64,000 bases of DNA from NCBI GenBank assembly GCA_910584125.1, contig CAJTXU010000015.1, forward strand, positions 1-64,000, in the 5' to 3' direction. This document shows, in pieces, positions 17,731 through 26,808 of this stretch; within the stretch, counting starts at the first letter, position 1, and every line of letters begins with the position of its first letter. The stretch comes from an uncultured Muribaculaceae bacterium (GTDB taxonomy: Bacteria > Bacteroidota > Bacteroidia > Bacteroidales > Muribaculaceae). The notes under the pieces are model-generated. The model was not told the origin of the DNA and did no database searches. It saw nothing but the letters and a program-made list of their open reading frames with translations. Made by a program: the position numbers and the translations under genes.

Positions 17731-17768
17731 GGGGAAAATGTGAATTTTTTAAAAATTCTCTATAAAAA

Positions 17769-17800
17769 TTTGATATTTGCCCGAAAAATTGCTACCTTTG
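17769..17800 (+). promoter_or_regulatory. Promoter of the secreted T9SS-tail protein gene
   Basis: TTTG (17769-17772), 20 bp, TACCTTTG (17793-17800). The expected start of transcription is near 17807, giving a leader of about 77 nt to the ATG at 17884. Confidence 0.75.
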
Positions 17801-17883
17801 GCCCATGATTGATGGGTCGCATATTTTTGTAATATTATGACTTGTCAGACAACGATATTTTTCAAACCAAAAACAGCTTTTTT

Positions 17884-19614
17884 ATGAAGAAAATCTTACT
17901 TCTGAGCGCTACAGCTATGATGGCCTCCGCAGCCTTTGCTGTAGAACCCCAAATCTATGACGAACTCTATTCCGTCGGAATTTCTCCTGATGGAAAGACA
18001 ATGGTGTCGGCCACAGAGACAACATTCACGATCGTGAATCTGGAGACAGGCCAGAAGACCGAATTCGAGGGCAACGGAACAGTTGACTCATATTCGCTCG
18101 GTCAGGGCAACGCGTTTTCCTCTGCCGGAGTGATAGTGGGAAGCGGCATAGATGGCCGCGCCGCATATTACCAGGAAGGCGAATGGGTGGATCTGAACAC
18201 TCCTCACCCCGAATTCACGAGCTGTGCCGAAGGCATCACGGCTGACGGCACGCGTATCTGCGGAAATGTCGGCATGGCGAAGATGTCGATTGATGACATA
18301 CCGACTCCCATGCAGGTGCCCGCTGTCTGGGACCTCAAGTCTGACGGCACCTATGGTGACGCCGTCGTGCTTCCTTATCCTGAAAAGGATTTTTCGGGAC
18401 GCGTTCCGACCTATGTCACCGCAATGGCGATCAGCGATGACGGCAAGACTGTCGTAGGTCAGGTATATGACTATTCCGGCGGCTACATAAGCCTCATATT
18501 CTACACTCTGGGTGACGACAACCAGTGGTCGTACAATACGGAGTTCAATCGCCTCGTGAATCCCGACAACGTGACGTTCCCCGAGGATCCGGGTGAGTGC
18601 CCCGCGGGCCCCGACGCCAACGACTACCTCACCGAGGAGCAACGGGCCGCATATCAGGCGGCGGTCGACGCTTATTATGAGGAGATCGCAGCCGGCAACT
18701 ATGATGCCCAGTATCCCGAGATGACGGACTTCATGAGCCCCGAACAGAAAGCAGCGTATGAGGCGGCCCTCGCGGCCTATCAGGTTGCTCAGGAAGAGTG
18801 GCAGGCGAAATTCACAGCCTACTACACTGTGTTCGAGCAGGCGACTGTGAACGCAAAGAGCATCGTGTTCAACAATGTCAAGCTTACTCCCGACGGCAAG
18901 ACCGCCGTATCCACGATCATGAACCAGATCGACGATCCCACGTCGTGGTTGGGCTTCTCCAACTCCTACGCTCCCGTGGTGTTCAACATCGAGGACAACA
19001 CTGTCGATATATATCCCGATGAGAACGTGGCCGTGGCATGCGTAACGGCAGACGGCTCGATGGTCGGTTTCCAGGAGGGATCGATGTCGCCCCGCCGCGC
19101 GATGGTCTATGCCCCCGGAGCGCGCACCCCGGTCACACTCGTCGAATATTATGAGCAGAAGAACGCCGAGACTGCCGATTGGGTAAAGGCCAACCTTTGC
19201 CACGACATCGAGATGTATGACATGGAGACAGGCGAGACATATATCGAGGAGAATGTGGATTGCACCGGCTCTCCTCTCGTTAATTCCGACTTCAGCGTAG
19301 TCGTCACAGCGGCTCAGAACCTCTGGGATCCCGCTGGCGCCAACTTCTACACATACGTGATCCCCGCATACGGTGCCTATAACGGCATCCAGGGCGTCGC
19401 CATCGACGCTGACGTCAACGTGAAGGCATTCCGCGGCGGCCGCATCCTCATCTCCGGCAACGCTTCGCGTGTGACGGTATACGACATGGAAGGCCGCGTG
19501 GCATACGATGCCGTTCCCGCCGGCAGCATGATTGAGACCGGTCTCGCACAGGGCACGTACATCGTGAAGGTTCAGACAGCCGACGGCGCGAAGACCGTAA
19601 AGGCGATGTTCTGA
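17884..19614 (+). CDS. Secreted protein with repeat-like propeller motifs and T9SS-like tail
   Basis: Exported protein of 576 residues. ATG 17884 starts MKKILLLSATAMMASAAFA; an upstream in-frame ATG lacks a signal peptide. Several segments read like propeller blades (GISPDGKTMVSA, AISDDGKTVVGQVYDY, KLTPDGKTAVSTI, CVTADGSMVGF). Residues about 245-320 are an alanine/tyrosine-rich helical insert (EEQRAAYQAAVDAYYEEIAA). The last 75 residues (NVKAFRGGRILISG to GAKTVKAMF) form a Por-secretion sorting domain. No catalytic motif is evident. It is monocistronic, with its own promoter and terminator. Confidence 0.72.
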   Translation: MKKILLLSATAMMASAAFAVEPQIYDELYSVGISPDGKTMVSATETTFTIVNLETGQKTEFEGNGTVDSYSLGQGNAFSSAGVIVGSGIDGRAAYYQEGEWVDLNTPHPEFTSCAEGITADGTRICGNVGMAKMSIDDIPTPMQVPAVWDLKSDGTYGDAVVLPYPEKDFSGRVPTYVTAMAISDDGKTVVGQVYDYSGGYISLIFYTLGDDNQWSYNTEFNRLVNPDNVTFPEDPGECPAGPDANDYLTEEQRAAYQAAVDAYYEEIAAGNYDAQYPEMTDFMSPEQKAAYEAALAAYQVAQEEWQAKFTAYYTVFEQATVNAKSIVFNNVKLTPDGKTAVSTIMNQIDDPTSWLGFSNSYAPVVFNIEDNTVDIYPDENVAVACVTADGSMVGFQEGSMSPRRAMVYAPGARTPVTLVEYYEQKNAETADWVKANLCHDIEMYDMETGETYIEENVDCTGSPLVNSDFSVVVTAAQNLWDPAGANFYTYVIPAYGAYNGIQGVAIDADVNVKAFRGGRILISGNASRVTVYDMEGRVAYDAVPAGSMIETGLAQGTYIVKVQTADGAKTVKAMF

Positions 19615-19647
19615 AATAAGTAAGAAGTTATAAGTAAGAAGTAATAT

Positions 19648-19681
19648 GGGGCTCCGCTTTTCGCAGCGGAGCCCCTTTTTC
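19648..19681 (+). terminator. Intrinsic terminator
   Basis: GGGGCTCCGC (19648-19657) and GCGGAGCCCC (19666-19675) form a perfect stem followed by TTTTT, after the secreted protein gene. Confidence 0.9.
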
Positions 19682-19727
19682 AAGTAATAAGTAGAACTTA
19701 AGAAGTAATAAGTAGGAAGTAAGAAGT

Positions 19728-19763
19728 AAAATGGGCTCCGCGTTTGACGGCGGAGCCCATTTT
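19728..19763 (-). terminator. Bidirectional terminator of yebC
   Basis: AAAATGGGCTCCGC (19728-19741) and GCGGAGCCCATTTT (19750-19763) form a perfect 14-bp stem with an 8-nt loop and T/A ends. It works in either direction and lies 30 bp after the yebC stop codon. Confidence 0.85.
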
Positions 19764-19792
19764 ACTTATTACTTATTACTTCTTACTTATAT

Positions 19793-20515
19793 TCATTCGT
19801 CTTCCTTCATGTTGTGGAAGACGTTCTGCACGTCCTCGTCTTCCTCGAACTTGTCGAGCAGTTTCTCGATGGCCTCGCGCTGTTCGGGCGTGACCTCCTT
19901 GTAGTCGGTCGGGATGCGTTCGAACTCCGACGAAATGATCTCGAACCCTTTGTCCTCGAGATACTTCTGGATGTTCGAGAACTGGTCGAACGCTCCGTAG
20001 ATGAGCCAGTCTTCGGCTTCGGCCTCCGCTTCAAGCTCTGCTTCGAAATCCATGAGGTCGAGTTCGAGCTCTTCGGTCTCGGCTCCGTCCATAGGCTTGA
20101 TGTGGAAAACGCTCTTATGGTCGAAAAGGAACGAGAGGGAGCCCTGGGTGCCGAGCGAGCCGCCGTGCTTGTTGAAATAGCTGCGGACGTTGGCAACGGT
20201 GCGCTGGTTGTTGTCGGTGGCAGTCTCGACCACGATGGCGATGCCGTGGGGGCCGTATCCTTCGTATACGATCTCCTTGTAGTCGCCGGCGTCCTTCTCG
20301 GTCGCCTTCTTGATGGCGCGCTCCACGGTGTCCTTGGGCATGTTGGCAGCCTTGGCGTTCTGCATGAGTGCGCGCAGGCGCGGGTTGGTGTCGGGATCCG
20401 GGCCGCCGGCCTTGGCGGCTATGGTTATCTCCTTGCCGATACGTGTGAACGTGCGGCTCATGTTGCCCCAGCGTTTGAGCTTGCGGGCCTTACGGTATTC
20501 AAATGCTCTTCCCAT
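19793..20515 (-). CDS. yebC: YebC/PmpR family protein (TACO1)
   Basis: Protein of 240 residues of the YebC/PmpR family. Members act as DNA-binding regulators or, as shown more recently for YebC, help ribosomes through difficult stretches such as proline runs. Seen: MGRAFEYRKARKLKRWGNMS start, KEITIAAKAGGPDPDTNPRL, MPKDTVERAIKKA, YEGYGPHGIAIVVE and the C-terminal acidic region (DEDVQNVFHNM). Length and motifs are standard. It lies 131 bp after pheT on the same strand. That spacer holds a 10-bp tandem array. Confidence 0.93.
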   Translation of the reverse strand: MGRAFEYRKARKLKRWGNMSRTFTRIGKEITIAAKAGGPDPDTNPRLRALMQNAKAANMPKDTVERAIKKATEKDAGDYKEIVYEGYGPHGIAIVVETATDNNQRTVANVRSYFNKHGGSLGTQGSLSFLFDHKSVFHIKPMDGAETEELELDLMDFEAELEAEAEAEDWLIYGAFDQFSNIQKYLEDKGFEIISSEFERIPTDYKEVTPEQREAIEKLLDKFEEDEDVQNVFHNMKEDE

Positions 20516-20539
20516 CGATAATGGATGATAATGACTGAT

Positions 20540-20629
20540 CGGGACAAATCGCGATGAATCTGGATAAATCGGGACGAATCGCGATAAATCGGGATGAATC
20601 GGGTTAAATCGGATTAAATCGGGATTATT
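20540..20629. repeat. 10-bp tandem array between pheT and yebC
   Basis: Nine consecutive 10-bp units close to CGGGAYRAAT: CGGGACAAAT, CGCGATGAAT, CTGGATAAAT, CGGGACGAAT, CGCGATAAAT, CGGGATGAAT, CGGGTTAAAT, CGGATTAAAT, CGGGATTATT. The period is near one DNA helical turn. Confidence 0.9.
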
Positions 20630-20646
20630 GTTTATTACTTGTTTTC

Positions 20647-23133
20647 TTATCTGAGTTCGGCTCCGAGGTTGCGCACGGCCTTGATGATCTTGGCCATGAC
20701 GGCTTCGATCTGCTTGTCGTTGAGGGTCTTCTCGTTGTCCTGGAGTGTCATCGACACGGCGTAGCTCTTCTTGCCTTCGGGCAGGTTCTTGCCCTCGTAG
20801 ACGTCGAAGAGGCGCACGTCGCGGAGCAGGCGCTTCTCGGCGCCGCGAATTGCGGCCTCGATGTCGGCGAACCTGACGCTCTTGTCGACGAGCAGCGCGA
20901 GGTCGCGCTCCACGGGCTGCGTGCGCGGAATCTCGGTGAACGTCACCCGGCGACGGGCCGTGAGCTTGTAGAGGGCGTTCCAGTCGATTTCGGCATAGGC
21001 GACGTCCTGGGCGATGTCGAATTTCTTGAGCAGGGCGTGGCGCACGAGTCCGAGTGTCGCGATGTGCTTGCCCGAGCGCGAGTCGATGTCGAGTTTGGCC
21101 GAGAAGATTTCGTCGTTGCCCTGGCGGCTCTGAAGCTCGGCGGCGTTGACGCCCAGACGGCGGAAGATGTTTTCCACGGCGGCCTTGAGGTCATAGACCG
21201 TTGCCTCGGCTGCCTTGGTGTTCCATGACGCCGGGGTCTTGTCGCCTGTCATCCAGATGCCGAGCGCGGCGCGTTCGCTGTAAGACGCCAGAGGCTTCTC
21301 GGCGGTCGGCTCTTTCTGCGGGTCGCGGGAATAGACATTTCCGAACTCATAGAATTTCAGGTCGACGGCCTTGCGGTTGACGTTGTGTGCCACAGATTCG
21401 AGGCCGCCGTAGAGGAGTGTCTGACGCAGCACCGACAGGTCGCCGCTGAGGGGATTCATCAGTGTGACGCAGTTGGCGAGAGGCAGGAGCTCTGATTCCG
21501 AGTAGTACGACTGCGAACTGAGCGAGTTGTTGAGTATTTCGTTGAAACCGCAGCCGGTGAGCTGTTCGGAGACGAGCTGCTGCAGGTCGTATGAGAAGTC
21601 GGCGTCGCCGCGCTGCGAGAGGTTGATGTGGGCCTCGGTGTATATCTCGACGTTGTTGTATCCGTATATGCGGAGAATCTCCTCGACCACGTCGCATGGG
21701 CGGTAGACATCGACCCTGTAGGTAGGCACGCGGAGATGCAGCTTGTCGGGGTCGGCTGTCTCCTCGACGCCGATCTCGAGGGCGCGGAGGATGCAGACCA
21801 CGAGTTCGCGCGGCAGGGCCTTGCCGATGAGACGGCTGCAGTAGTCGAGCGAGAAGTCGAACTCCGCGGGGGCCACGGGCTCGGGGTAGATGTCGGCGAC
21901 GTCACCGCAAATCTCGCCTCCGGCGAGCTCGCGGATGAGCAGGGCGGCGAGGCGGGCGGCATAGACCGTGATGTTGGGGTCCGTGCCGCGTTCGTAGCGG
22001 AACGAGGCGTCGGTCGAGAGGCCGTGGCGGCGGGCCGTGCGGCGCACGCGTGTCGGGTTGAAATAGGCGCTCTCGATGAAAACGGAGCTGGTCTCTTCGG
22101 TGACGCCCGAGTCGAGGCCTCCGAATACGCCGGCGATGCACATCGGCTTCTCGGCGTCGCAGATCATCAGGTCGGCCTCGGAGAGTTTGCGCTCCACGCC
22201 GTCGAGGGTCGTGAACGCGGTGCCTTCGGGGCATGTGCGCACGATGATATGTTCGCCCTTCACCTTGTCGAGATCGAAGCAGTGCAGTGGTTGGCCTATG
22301 CCGAGCAGCACGAAGTTGGTGATGTCGACGATGTTGTTGATGGGGCGCTGGCCGGCGCTGACGAGCAGGGCCTTGAGCCATTCGGGCGATTCGGCCACCT
22401 TGACGCCGCGGATGGTGACTCCCGAATAGCGGGGGCAACCTTGACGGTCGTCGACCGTGATTGTGGCGGCGCCGTCGGTGCGGTCGGGCGCGAAGGCCGA
22501 CACGTCGGGGGTGGTGATTTCGGGCAGTTCGCGGCGGTCGTCACCGAGCGCTATGTCGCACCACTGCTTTGCCTTGAGGTCGCGAGCCACGCCATAATGG
22601 CTCGCCGCGTCCACGCGGTTGGGCGTGAGCTCGACTTCGAGACACCAGTCGCTTTCGACGTTGAAATATTCGGCGGCCGGAGTGCCGGGCCTTACTTCTT
22701 CGGGAATCACGATGATGCCCTCGTGGCTCGCTCCGAGACCGAGTTCGTCTTCGGCGCATATCATGCCCATCGACTCGACTCCGCGTATCTTCGATTTCTT
22801 GATCTTTATTTCCTTGTCGCCGTCATAGAGGATTGTGCCGACGGTGGCGACCACGACGGTCTGCCCGGCGGCCACGTTAGGGGCACCGCAGACAATCTGC
22901 TCGGGTTTGTCGCCTCCGAGGTCGACGGTGGTGACGTGAAGATGGTCGGAGTCGGGATGGGGCTCGCAGGTGAGCACCTTGCCGATCACCACGCCGCGAA
23001 GGCCGCCGCGGATGCTCTCAACCTCTTCGACAGTGTCGCATTCCAGACCTACCGATGTCAGCACGGCGGCCAGATCCTTGGGGCTTAAATCGAAATCAAT
23101 GTAGCGTTTAAGCCATTTATAAGAGATGTTCAT
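20647..23133 (-). CDS. pheT: Phenylalanine--tRNA ligase beta subunit
   Basis: Beta subunit of 828 residues of the cytoplasmic alpha2-beta2 phenylalanyl-tRNA synthetase. Seen in order: N-terminal MNISYKWLKRYIDF; tRNA-binding OB fold (about 40-150, HPDSDHLHVTTVDLG); B3/B4 editing domain (INNIVDITNFVLLGIGQPLH); B5 domain (RPCDVVEEILRIYGYNN); core; and C-terminal FDX-ACB anticodon-binding domain (TQPVERDLALLVDKSVRFAD). Length is normal for Bacteroidales. pheS is not adjacent, as is usual in this group. A clear promoter lies about 70 bp upstream. yebC is probably the next gene in the same transcript. Confidence 0.97.
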   Translation of the reverse strand: MNISYKWLKRYIDFDLSPKDLAAVLTSVGLECDTVEEVESIRGGLRGVVIGKVLTCEPHPDSDHLHVTTVDLGGDKPEQIVCGAPNVAAGQTVVVATVGTILYDGDKEIKIKKSKIRGVESMGMICAEDELGLGASHEGIIVIPEEVRPGTPAAEYFNVESDWCLEVELTPNRVDAASHYGVARDLKAKQWCDIALGDDRRELPEITTPDVSAFAPDRTDGAATITVDDRQGCPRYSGVTIRGVKVAESPEWLKALLVSAGQRPINNIVDITNFVLLGIGQPLHCFDLDKVKGEHIIVRTCPEGTAFTTLDGVERKLSEADLMICDAEKPMCIAGVFGGLDSGVTEETSSVFIESAYFNPTRVRRTARRHGLSTDASFRYERGTDPNITVYAARLAALLIRELAGGEICGDVADIYPEPVAPAEFDFSLDYCSRLIGKALPRELVVCILRALEIGVEETADPDKLHLRVPTYRVDVYRPCDVVEEILRIYGYNNVEIYTEAHINLSQRGDADFSYDLQQLVSEQLTGCGFNEILNNSLSSQSYYSESELLPLANCVTLMNPLSGDLSVLRQTLLYGGLESVAHNVNRKAVDLKFYEFGNVYSRDPQKEPTAEKPLASYSERAALGIWMTGDKTPASWNTKAAEATVYDLKAAVENIFRRLGVNAAELQSRQGNDEIFSAKLDIDSRSGKHIATLGLVRHALLKKFDIAQDVAYAEIDWNALYKLTARRRVTFTEIPRTQPVERDLALLVDKSVRFADIEAAIRGAEKRLLRDVRLFDVYEGKNLPEGKKSYAVSMTLQDNEKTLNDKQIEAVMAKIIKAVRNLGAELR

Positions 23134-23200
23134 GTCGCAAATTTACGATGACGAGGCGGCAGCGACCCGCGCGATGCGGGCGTAAACCGCATAATTTATG

Positions 23201-23231
23201 CAAAATTAGCAATTTTTGCTCACGTCAGCAA
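23201..23231 (-). promoter_or_regulatory. pheT promoter
   Basis: On the minus strand TTG (23229-23231), 20 bp, TAATTTTG (23201-23208). A second TAAATTTG at 23138-23145 sits only 5 nt before the start codon and has no matching -33. The -33 touches the T-tract of the upstream gene's terminator. Confidence 0.7.
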
Positions 23232-23270
23232 AAAAAATCCGCAATTTCGTCATTCCGGGCGAAATTGCGG
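23230..23270 (-). terminator. Intrinsic terminator of the AAA/PD-(D/E)XK gene
   Basis: On the minus strand a perfect 11-bp stem (CCGCAATTTCG with CGAAATTGCGG, 23239-23249 and 23260-23270) is followed by a run of eight T (23230-23237). Confidence 0.9.
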
Positions 23271-23275
23271 CGTTG

Positions 23276-24838
23276 TCATTCGGTTTCCGAGACTTGCCAG
23301 CTGACGATGTTTCGGGTCTTCCGGGAGAACTCGATGCCGAGGCGGATGACCGGGCGGCCGTCGAACTCGAACTGTCGGCCGTAGTCCTTGCGCTCGATCT
23401 GGCCGAGGGCCTCGGTGACGGGATGGTCGAGTTTCAGCTCCATGACGTAGATGAACCGTGGCACGCGCACCACGACGTCGATCCGTCCGCCGGAGGTGCG
23501 CCATTCGGTGTTGGCCTCCACGCCGACGAGCGAGAAGATGATGTAGAGGTTGTTCTCGAAATAGATCTCGTGCCTGTCATGGGAAAGGTCATACGGGATG
23601 CTCGCCAGGAAAGCCTTCAGCCGGCGCATGGCGCCGTCGACGTCGCCGCGCCTGAAGCAGTCCCTCAACTGGCGGATGTTACTGTCGCCGACCGCCCCGT
23701 CATCTCCGAAATATATGTCGGCCATGACATGGAAAAGGCTGTCGCGCACCTCTTTGTTCGGGACTCCGAGCTTGAAAACGAAAAGTTCCGGGACTTTCTT
23801 GATGGTGAGGTAACCTGTCTGGAACAGCAAAGCCGTCGGAGACATGCGGTATATGTCGCTGGCCGCCAGCTGACGTTCTTCGACTGATTCGTTGAAGAAC
23901 TCCGGCAGGAATAGATTCCGTCTTTTGATGAGCTTCACGAGGAAAGAGGGTGTGCCTGTGTCGGCCCAGTAGTAATTGAGCTTGCTCTCGTCGAGGGCGT
24001 TGAGCAGGCTGAACGGGTTGTAGATGTCGGGGCACTCCTCTGTGAAATGGTATCCGGCGTAGTTTGCTTTCAATATCTCGATCGCACCCTCACGGTCGGT
24101 CTTGAGTCTCGCGGCGAGACTGTCGATGCCTGTTGTGAAATTTTTCCGCATTTCGTCGGTGGTTATTCCGCAGATTTCGGCATAACGGTCATCGAGCGAT
24201 ATGTCCTTCAGATTGTTGAGGCCGCTGAACACAGTCATCTTGCTGAACCGGGACACTCCTGTCAGCATCGCGAACCTGATGTAGGCGTCGCAGTCCTTGA
24301 GACTGGTATAGACCGATTTCAGCAGAGACCGCATATCGTCTTGCTTCTCCTCGTCGTGTAAGTTGCTGACAATCGGGGCGTCATACTCGTCGATAAGAAT
24401 TACCACTCTCTTGCCTGTCTTCTCGTAGGCCGAGAGAATGACGTTGTGAAACCTCTCGGAGACAGTGTCGGAAGTTTCAGCCAATCCATATTCATGTTCC
24501 CATCGCGTCAGATGAGTGTTCAGAATTTTCTCCAGACTACCCTCCTGGTCTGCGTCGTATCTTGCCAGGCTGAGCATAAGCACGGGATGTGTCTCCCATT
24601 TCGTTTCAAGTCTATCAATCGCCAGGCCATCGAACAGCTCCTTCCGACCTTCGAGATAAGCCTTGATGGTAGACAGCAGCAGGCTCTTGCCGAAACGTCT
24701 CGGTCTCGACAGGAACACGTATTTGTAATTGTTGACAAGTCTATGGACAAGGGCGGTCTTGTCCACATAAATCATTCCCATTTCCCGGATTTCCGAGAAT
24801 GTCTGTATTCCGATAGGGTATCTTGCGATTTCATCCAT
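23276..24838 (-). CDS. AAA-ATPase-like / PD-(D/E)XK nuclease-like protein (DUF1703 type)
   Basis: Protein of 520 residues of a family greatly expanded in Bacteroidales (AAA-ATPase_like plus PDDEXK_9). Seen: N-terminal MDEIARYPIGIQTFSEIREM and YVDKTALVHRLV; a P-loop-like RPRRFGKSLLLSTIKAYLEG; Walker B-like VVILIDEYDAPI; VSRFSKMTVFSGLNNLKDIS; and a C-terminal nuclease-like core with RIDVVVRVPRFIYVMELKLD. Cellular function is not established for the family; proposals include mobile or defence-associated roles. ATG 24838 is chosen over the upstream 24901 because a promoter lies between them. It has its own promoter and terminator. Confidence 0.85.
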   Translation of the reverse strand: MDEIARYPIGIQTFSEIREMGMIYVDKTALVHRLVNNYKYVFLSRPRRFGKSLLLSTIKAYLEGRKELFDGLAIDRLETKWETHPVLMLSLARYDADQEGSLEKILNTHLTRWEHEYGLAETSDTVSERFHNVILSAYEKTGKRVVILIDEYDAPIVSNLHDEEKQDDMRSLLKSVYTSLKDCDAYIRFAMLTGVSRFSKMTVFSGLNNLKDISLDDRYAEICGITTDEMRKNFTTGIDSLAARLKTDREGAIEILKANYAGYHFTEECPDIYNPFSLLNALDESKLNYYWADTGTPSFLVKLIKRRNLFLPEFFNESVEERQLAASDIYRMSPTALLFQTGYLTIKKVPELFVFKLGVPNKEVRDSLFHVMADIYFGDDGAVGDSNIRQLRDCFRRGDVDGAMRRLKAFLASIPYDLSHDRHEIYFENNLYIIFSLVGVEANTEWRTSGGRIDVVVRVPRFIYVMELKLDHPVTEALGQIERKDYGRQFEFDGRPVIRLGIEFSRKTRNIVSWQVSETE

Positions 24839-24887
24839 AACAGTGCTGCTTATAGGCCGATGCGTGAAGCGCCGCCGGTTGTCCCTG

Positions 24888-24918
24888 CAAATATAACGCA
24901 TTGACGCCGTATTTGCAA
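24888..24918 (-). promoter_or_regulatory. Promoter of the AAA/PD-(D/E)XK gene
   Basis: On the minus strand TTG (24916-24918), 20 bp, TATATTTG (24888-24895). The start of transcription is expected near 24881, about 43 nt before the ATG. Confidence 0.7.
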
Positions 24919-25012
24919 CCCCATTTCAAAATCTTTCAAATCTTTTCAGTCAAAAATTTAGGTCATCGCACCTCTTGCGCCGCTGTGGCCGAAGAGGTTT
25001 GGTTAAGACGTG

Positions 25013-25042
25013 CGACGGCCTCCCCGCGAGGGGAAGCCGTCG
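25013..25042 (-). terminator. Hairpin after pckA
   Basis: Arms 25013-25025 and 25030-25042 pair (CGACGGC..TCCCC with GGGGA..GCCGTCG) with one internal mismatch and a 4-nt loop. It lies 26 bp after the pckA stop codon; the T-tract is weak. Confidence 0.65.
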
Positions 25043-25067
25043 GTATGAAGATTTTCGTATGAAACGA

Positions 25068-26672
25068 TCAGAGTTTCGGGCCGGCCTCGGCGAGTTTCTT
25101 GCCGAGCGGGTTGCTCTCGAACTTCTTGAAGTTCGCGATGAACATCTCGGCGAGCTTCTTGGCCTTCTCGTCCCACTCCTTGGGATCGGCGTAAGTGTCG
25201 CGGGGGTCGAGGATGCCGGTGTTGACGCCGGGCAGCTCAGTGGGGATTACGAAGTCGAAGTAGGGGAGTACCTTTGTGGGAGCCTTCTCGATGTCACCGT
25301 TGAGGATGTCGTCGATGATGCCACGCGTGTCGGGAATCGAGATGCGCTTGCCCGTGCCGTTCCAGCCGGTGTTCACGAGGTAAGCCTTCGCGCCGTTGGC
25401 CTGCATCTTCTTGACGAGCTCCTCGGCGTATTTCACGGGGTGGAGCGAGAGGAACGCCTGGCCGAAGCAAGCCGAGAACGTGGGGGTCGGCTCAGTGATG
25501 CCGCGCTCTGTGCCGGCGAGCTTGGCGGTGAAGCCGCTCAGGAAGTAGTACTGAGCCTGCTCGTGGTTGAGGATAGCTACGGGAGGAAGAACTCCGAAAG
25601 CGTCGGCCGAGAGGAAGATCACCTGCTTTGCGGCGGGGCCTTTCGATACGGGCTTTACGATGTTCTTGATGTGGTAGATGGGGTAGGACACGCGGGTGTT
25701 CTCCGTCACGCTCTTGTCGGCGAAGTCGCAGACGCCGTCGGCCTTCACGGTGACGTTCTCGAGCAGGGCGTCGCGTGTGATGGCGCCGTAGATGTCAGGC
25801 TCGTTCTCCTTGGAGAGGTTGATGACCTTGGCGTAGCAGCCGCCCTCGTAGTTGAAGACGCCCTCGTCGTCCCAGCCGTGCTCGTCGTCGCCGATGAGCT
25901 TGCGCTTCGGGTCGGTCGAGAGGGTTGTCTTGCCTGTGCCGGAGAGGCCGAAGAAGATGGCCGTCGAGGTCTCCTCCATGTTGGTGTTGGCCGAGCAGTG
26001 CATCGAGGCGATGCCGCGCAGGGGGTTGAAGTAGTTCATCATCGAGAACATGCCCTTCTTCATCTCGCCACCGTACCAGGTGTTGATGATCACCTGCTCG
26101 CGCTGCTTGATGTTGAAGGCCACGACGGTCTCCGAGTGGAGGCCGAGCTCCTTGTAGTTCTCGCATTTAGCCTTCGAGGCGTTGAAGACCACGAAGTCGG
26201 GGGTGAAGTCCTTGAGCTCCTCCTCGGTGGGGCGGATGAACATGTTGGTCACGAAGTGAGCCTGCCATGCCACCTCCATGATGAAGCGGACGCATATGCG
26301 GGTGCTCTTGTTGGCGCCGCAGTAGCAGTCAACGACATAGAGGGTCTTGTCGCTCAGCTCGCTGACAGCCTTCTCGCGCAGCTCGTCCCATACCTTGGTC
26401 GAGATGGGCTTGTTGTCGTTCTTATATTCGTCGGTTGTCCACCATACGGTGTCTTCCGTCACCTCGTCCTTGACGAGATATTTGTCCTTGGGCGAGCGGC
26501 CGGTGTATTCGCCGGTGAAGACATCGACAGCGCCGAGGTCGGTGAGGATGCCTTTCTCGTAGCCTTCGAGGCTCGGGTCGAGCTCTGCTTTGTAGAGATC
26601 GTCGTAGGAAGGATTGTGAATGATTTTCTTCACATCCTTGATGCCGTACTGGGACAGATCTAATGTTGCCAT
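25068..26672 (-). CDS. pckA: Phosphoenolpyruvate carboxykinase (ATP)
   Basis: Enzyme of 534 residues catalysing the ATP-linked interconversion of oxaloacetate and phosphoenolpyruvate. In fermenting Bacteroidales it commonly works toward CO2 fixation on the succinate pathway. Seen: substrate region TGRSPKDKYLV, metal-binding Lys/His in GEMKKGMFSMMNYFNP, P-loop GLSGTGKTTLSTDP, IGDDEHGWDDEGVFNYEGGC, and NTGWNGTGKRI. Length is typical. It is monocistronic with a long AT-rich upstream region. A -7 box TAAATTTG is at 26787-26794 (minus), implying a leader of about 108 nt. Confidence 0.97.
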   Translation of the reverse strand: MATLDLSQYGIKDVKKIIHNPSYDDLYKAELDPSLEGYEKGILTDLGAVDVFTGEYTGRSPKDKYLVKDEVTEDTVWWTTDEYKNDNKPISTKVWDELREKAVSELSDKTLYVVDCYCGANKSTRICVRFIMEVAWQAHFVTNMFIRPTEEELKDFTPDFVVFNASKAKCENYKELGLHSETVVAFNIKQREQVIINTWYGGEMKKGMFSMMNYFNPLRGIASMHCSANTNMEETSTAIFFGLSGTGKTTLSTDPKRKLIGDDEHGWDDEGVFNYEGGCYAKVINLSKENEPDIYGAITRDALLENVTVKADGVCDFADKSVTENTRVSYPIYHIKNIVKPVSKGPAAKQVIFLSADAFGVLPPVAILNHEQAQYYFLSGFTAKLAGTERGITEPTPTFSACFGQAFLSLHPVKYAEELVKKMQANGAKAYLVNTGWNGTGKRISIPDTRGIIDDILNGDIEKAPTKVLPYFDFVIPTELPGVNTGILDPRDTYADPKEWDEKAKKLAEMFIANFKKFESNPLGKKLAEAGPKL

Positions 26673-26786
26673 AGATTCGATTGTTAAAAAATTGGGTTTA
26701 TATTTTGTGTTTTGTTTTAAGCTTTAAGTCATGGCCTTACAAAGGCCTACCTGTAGTATAAACACACCCTCTCGGGTTTCACGGTG

Positions 26787-26794
26787 CAAATTTA
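26787..26794 (-). promoter_or_regulatory. Probable -7 box of pckA
   Basis: TAAATTTG on the minus strand; no TTG at the usual 19-21 bp. The region upstream is a large dyad (26809-26854). Confidence 0.45.
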
Positions 26795-26808
26795 CTAAAT
26801 TTTATTCA

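Larger units (their letters stand above)
19615..19797. repeat. AAGTAATAAGTA-type repeats around two hairpins
   Basis: The intergenic DNA is full of variants of AAGTAATAAGTA and AAGTAAGAAGTA on both sides of two hairpins with a GGCTCCGC core. Copies left of the second hairpin are inverted to copies right of it, so the whole segment can fold into one long structure. Confidence 0.65.
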
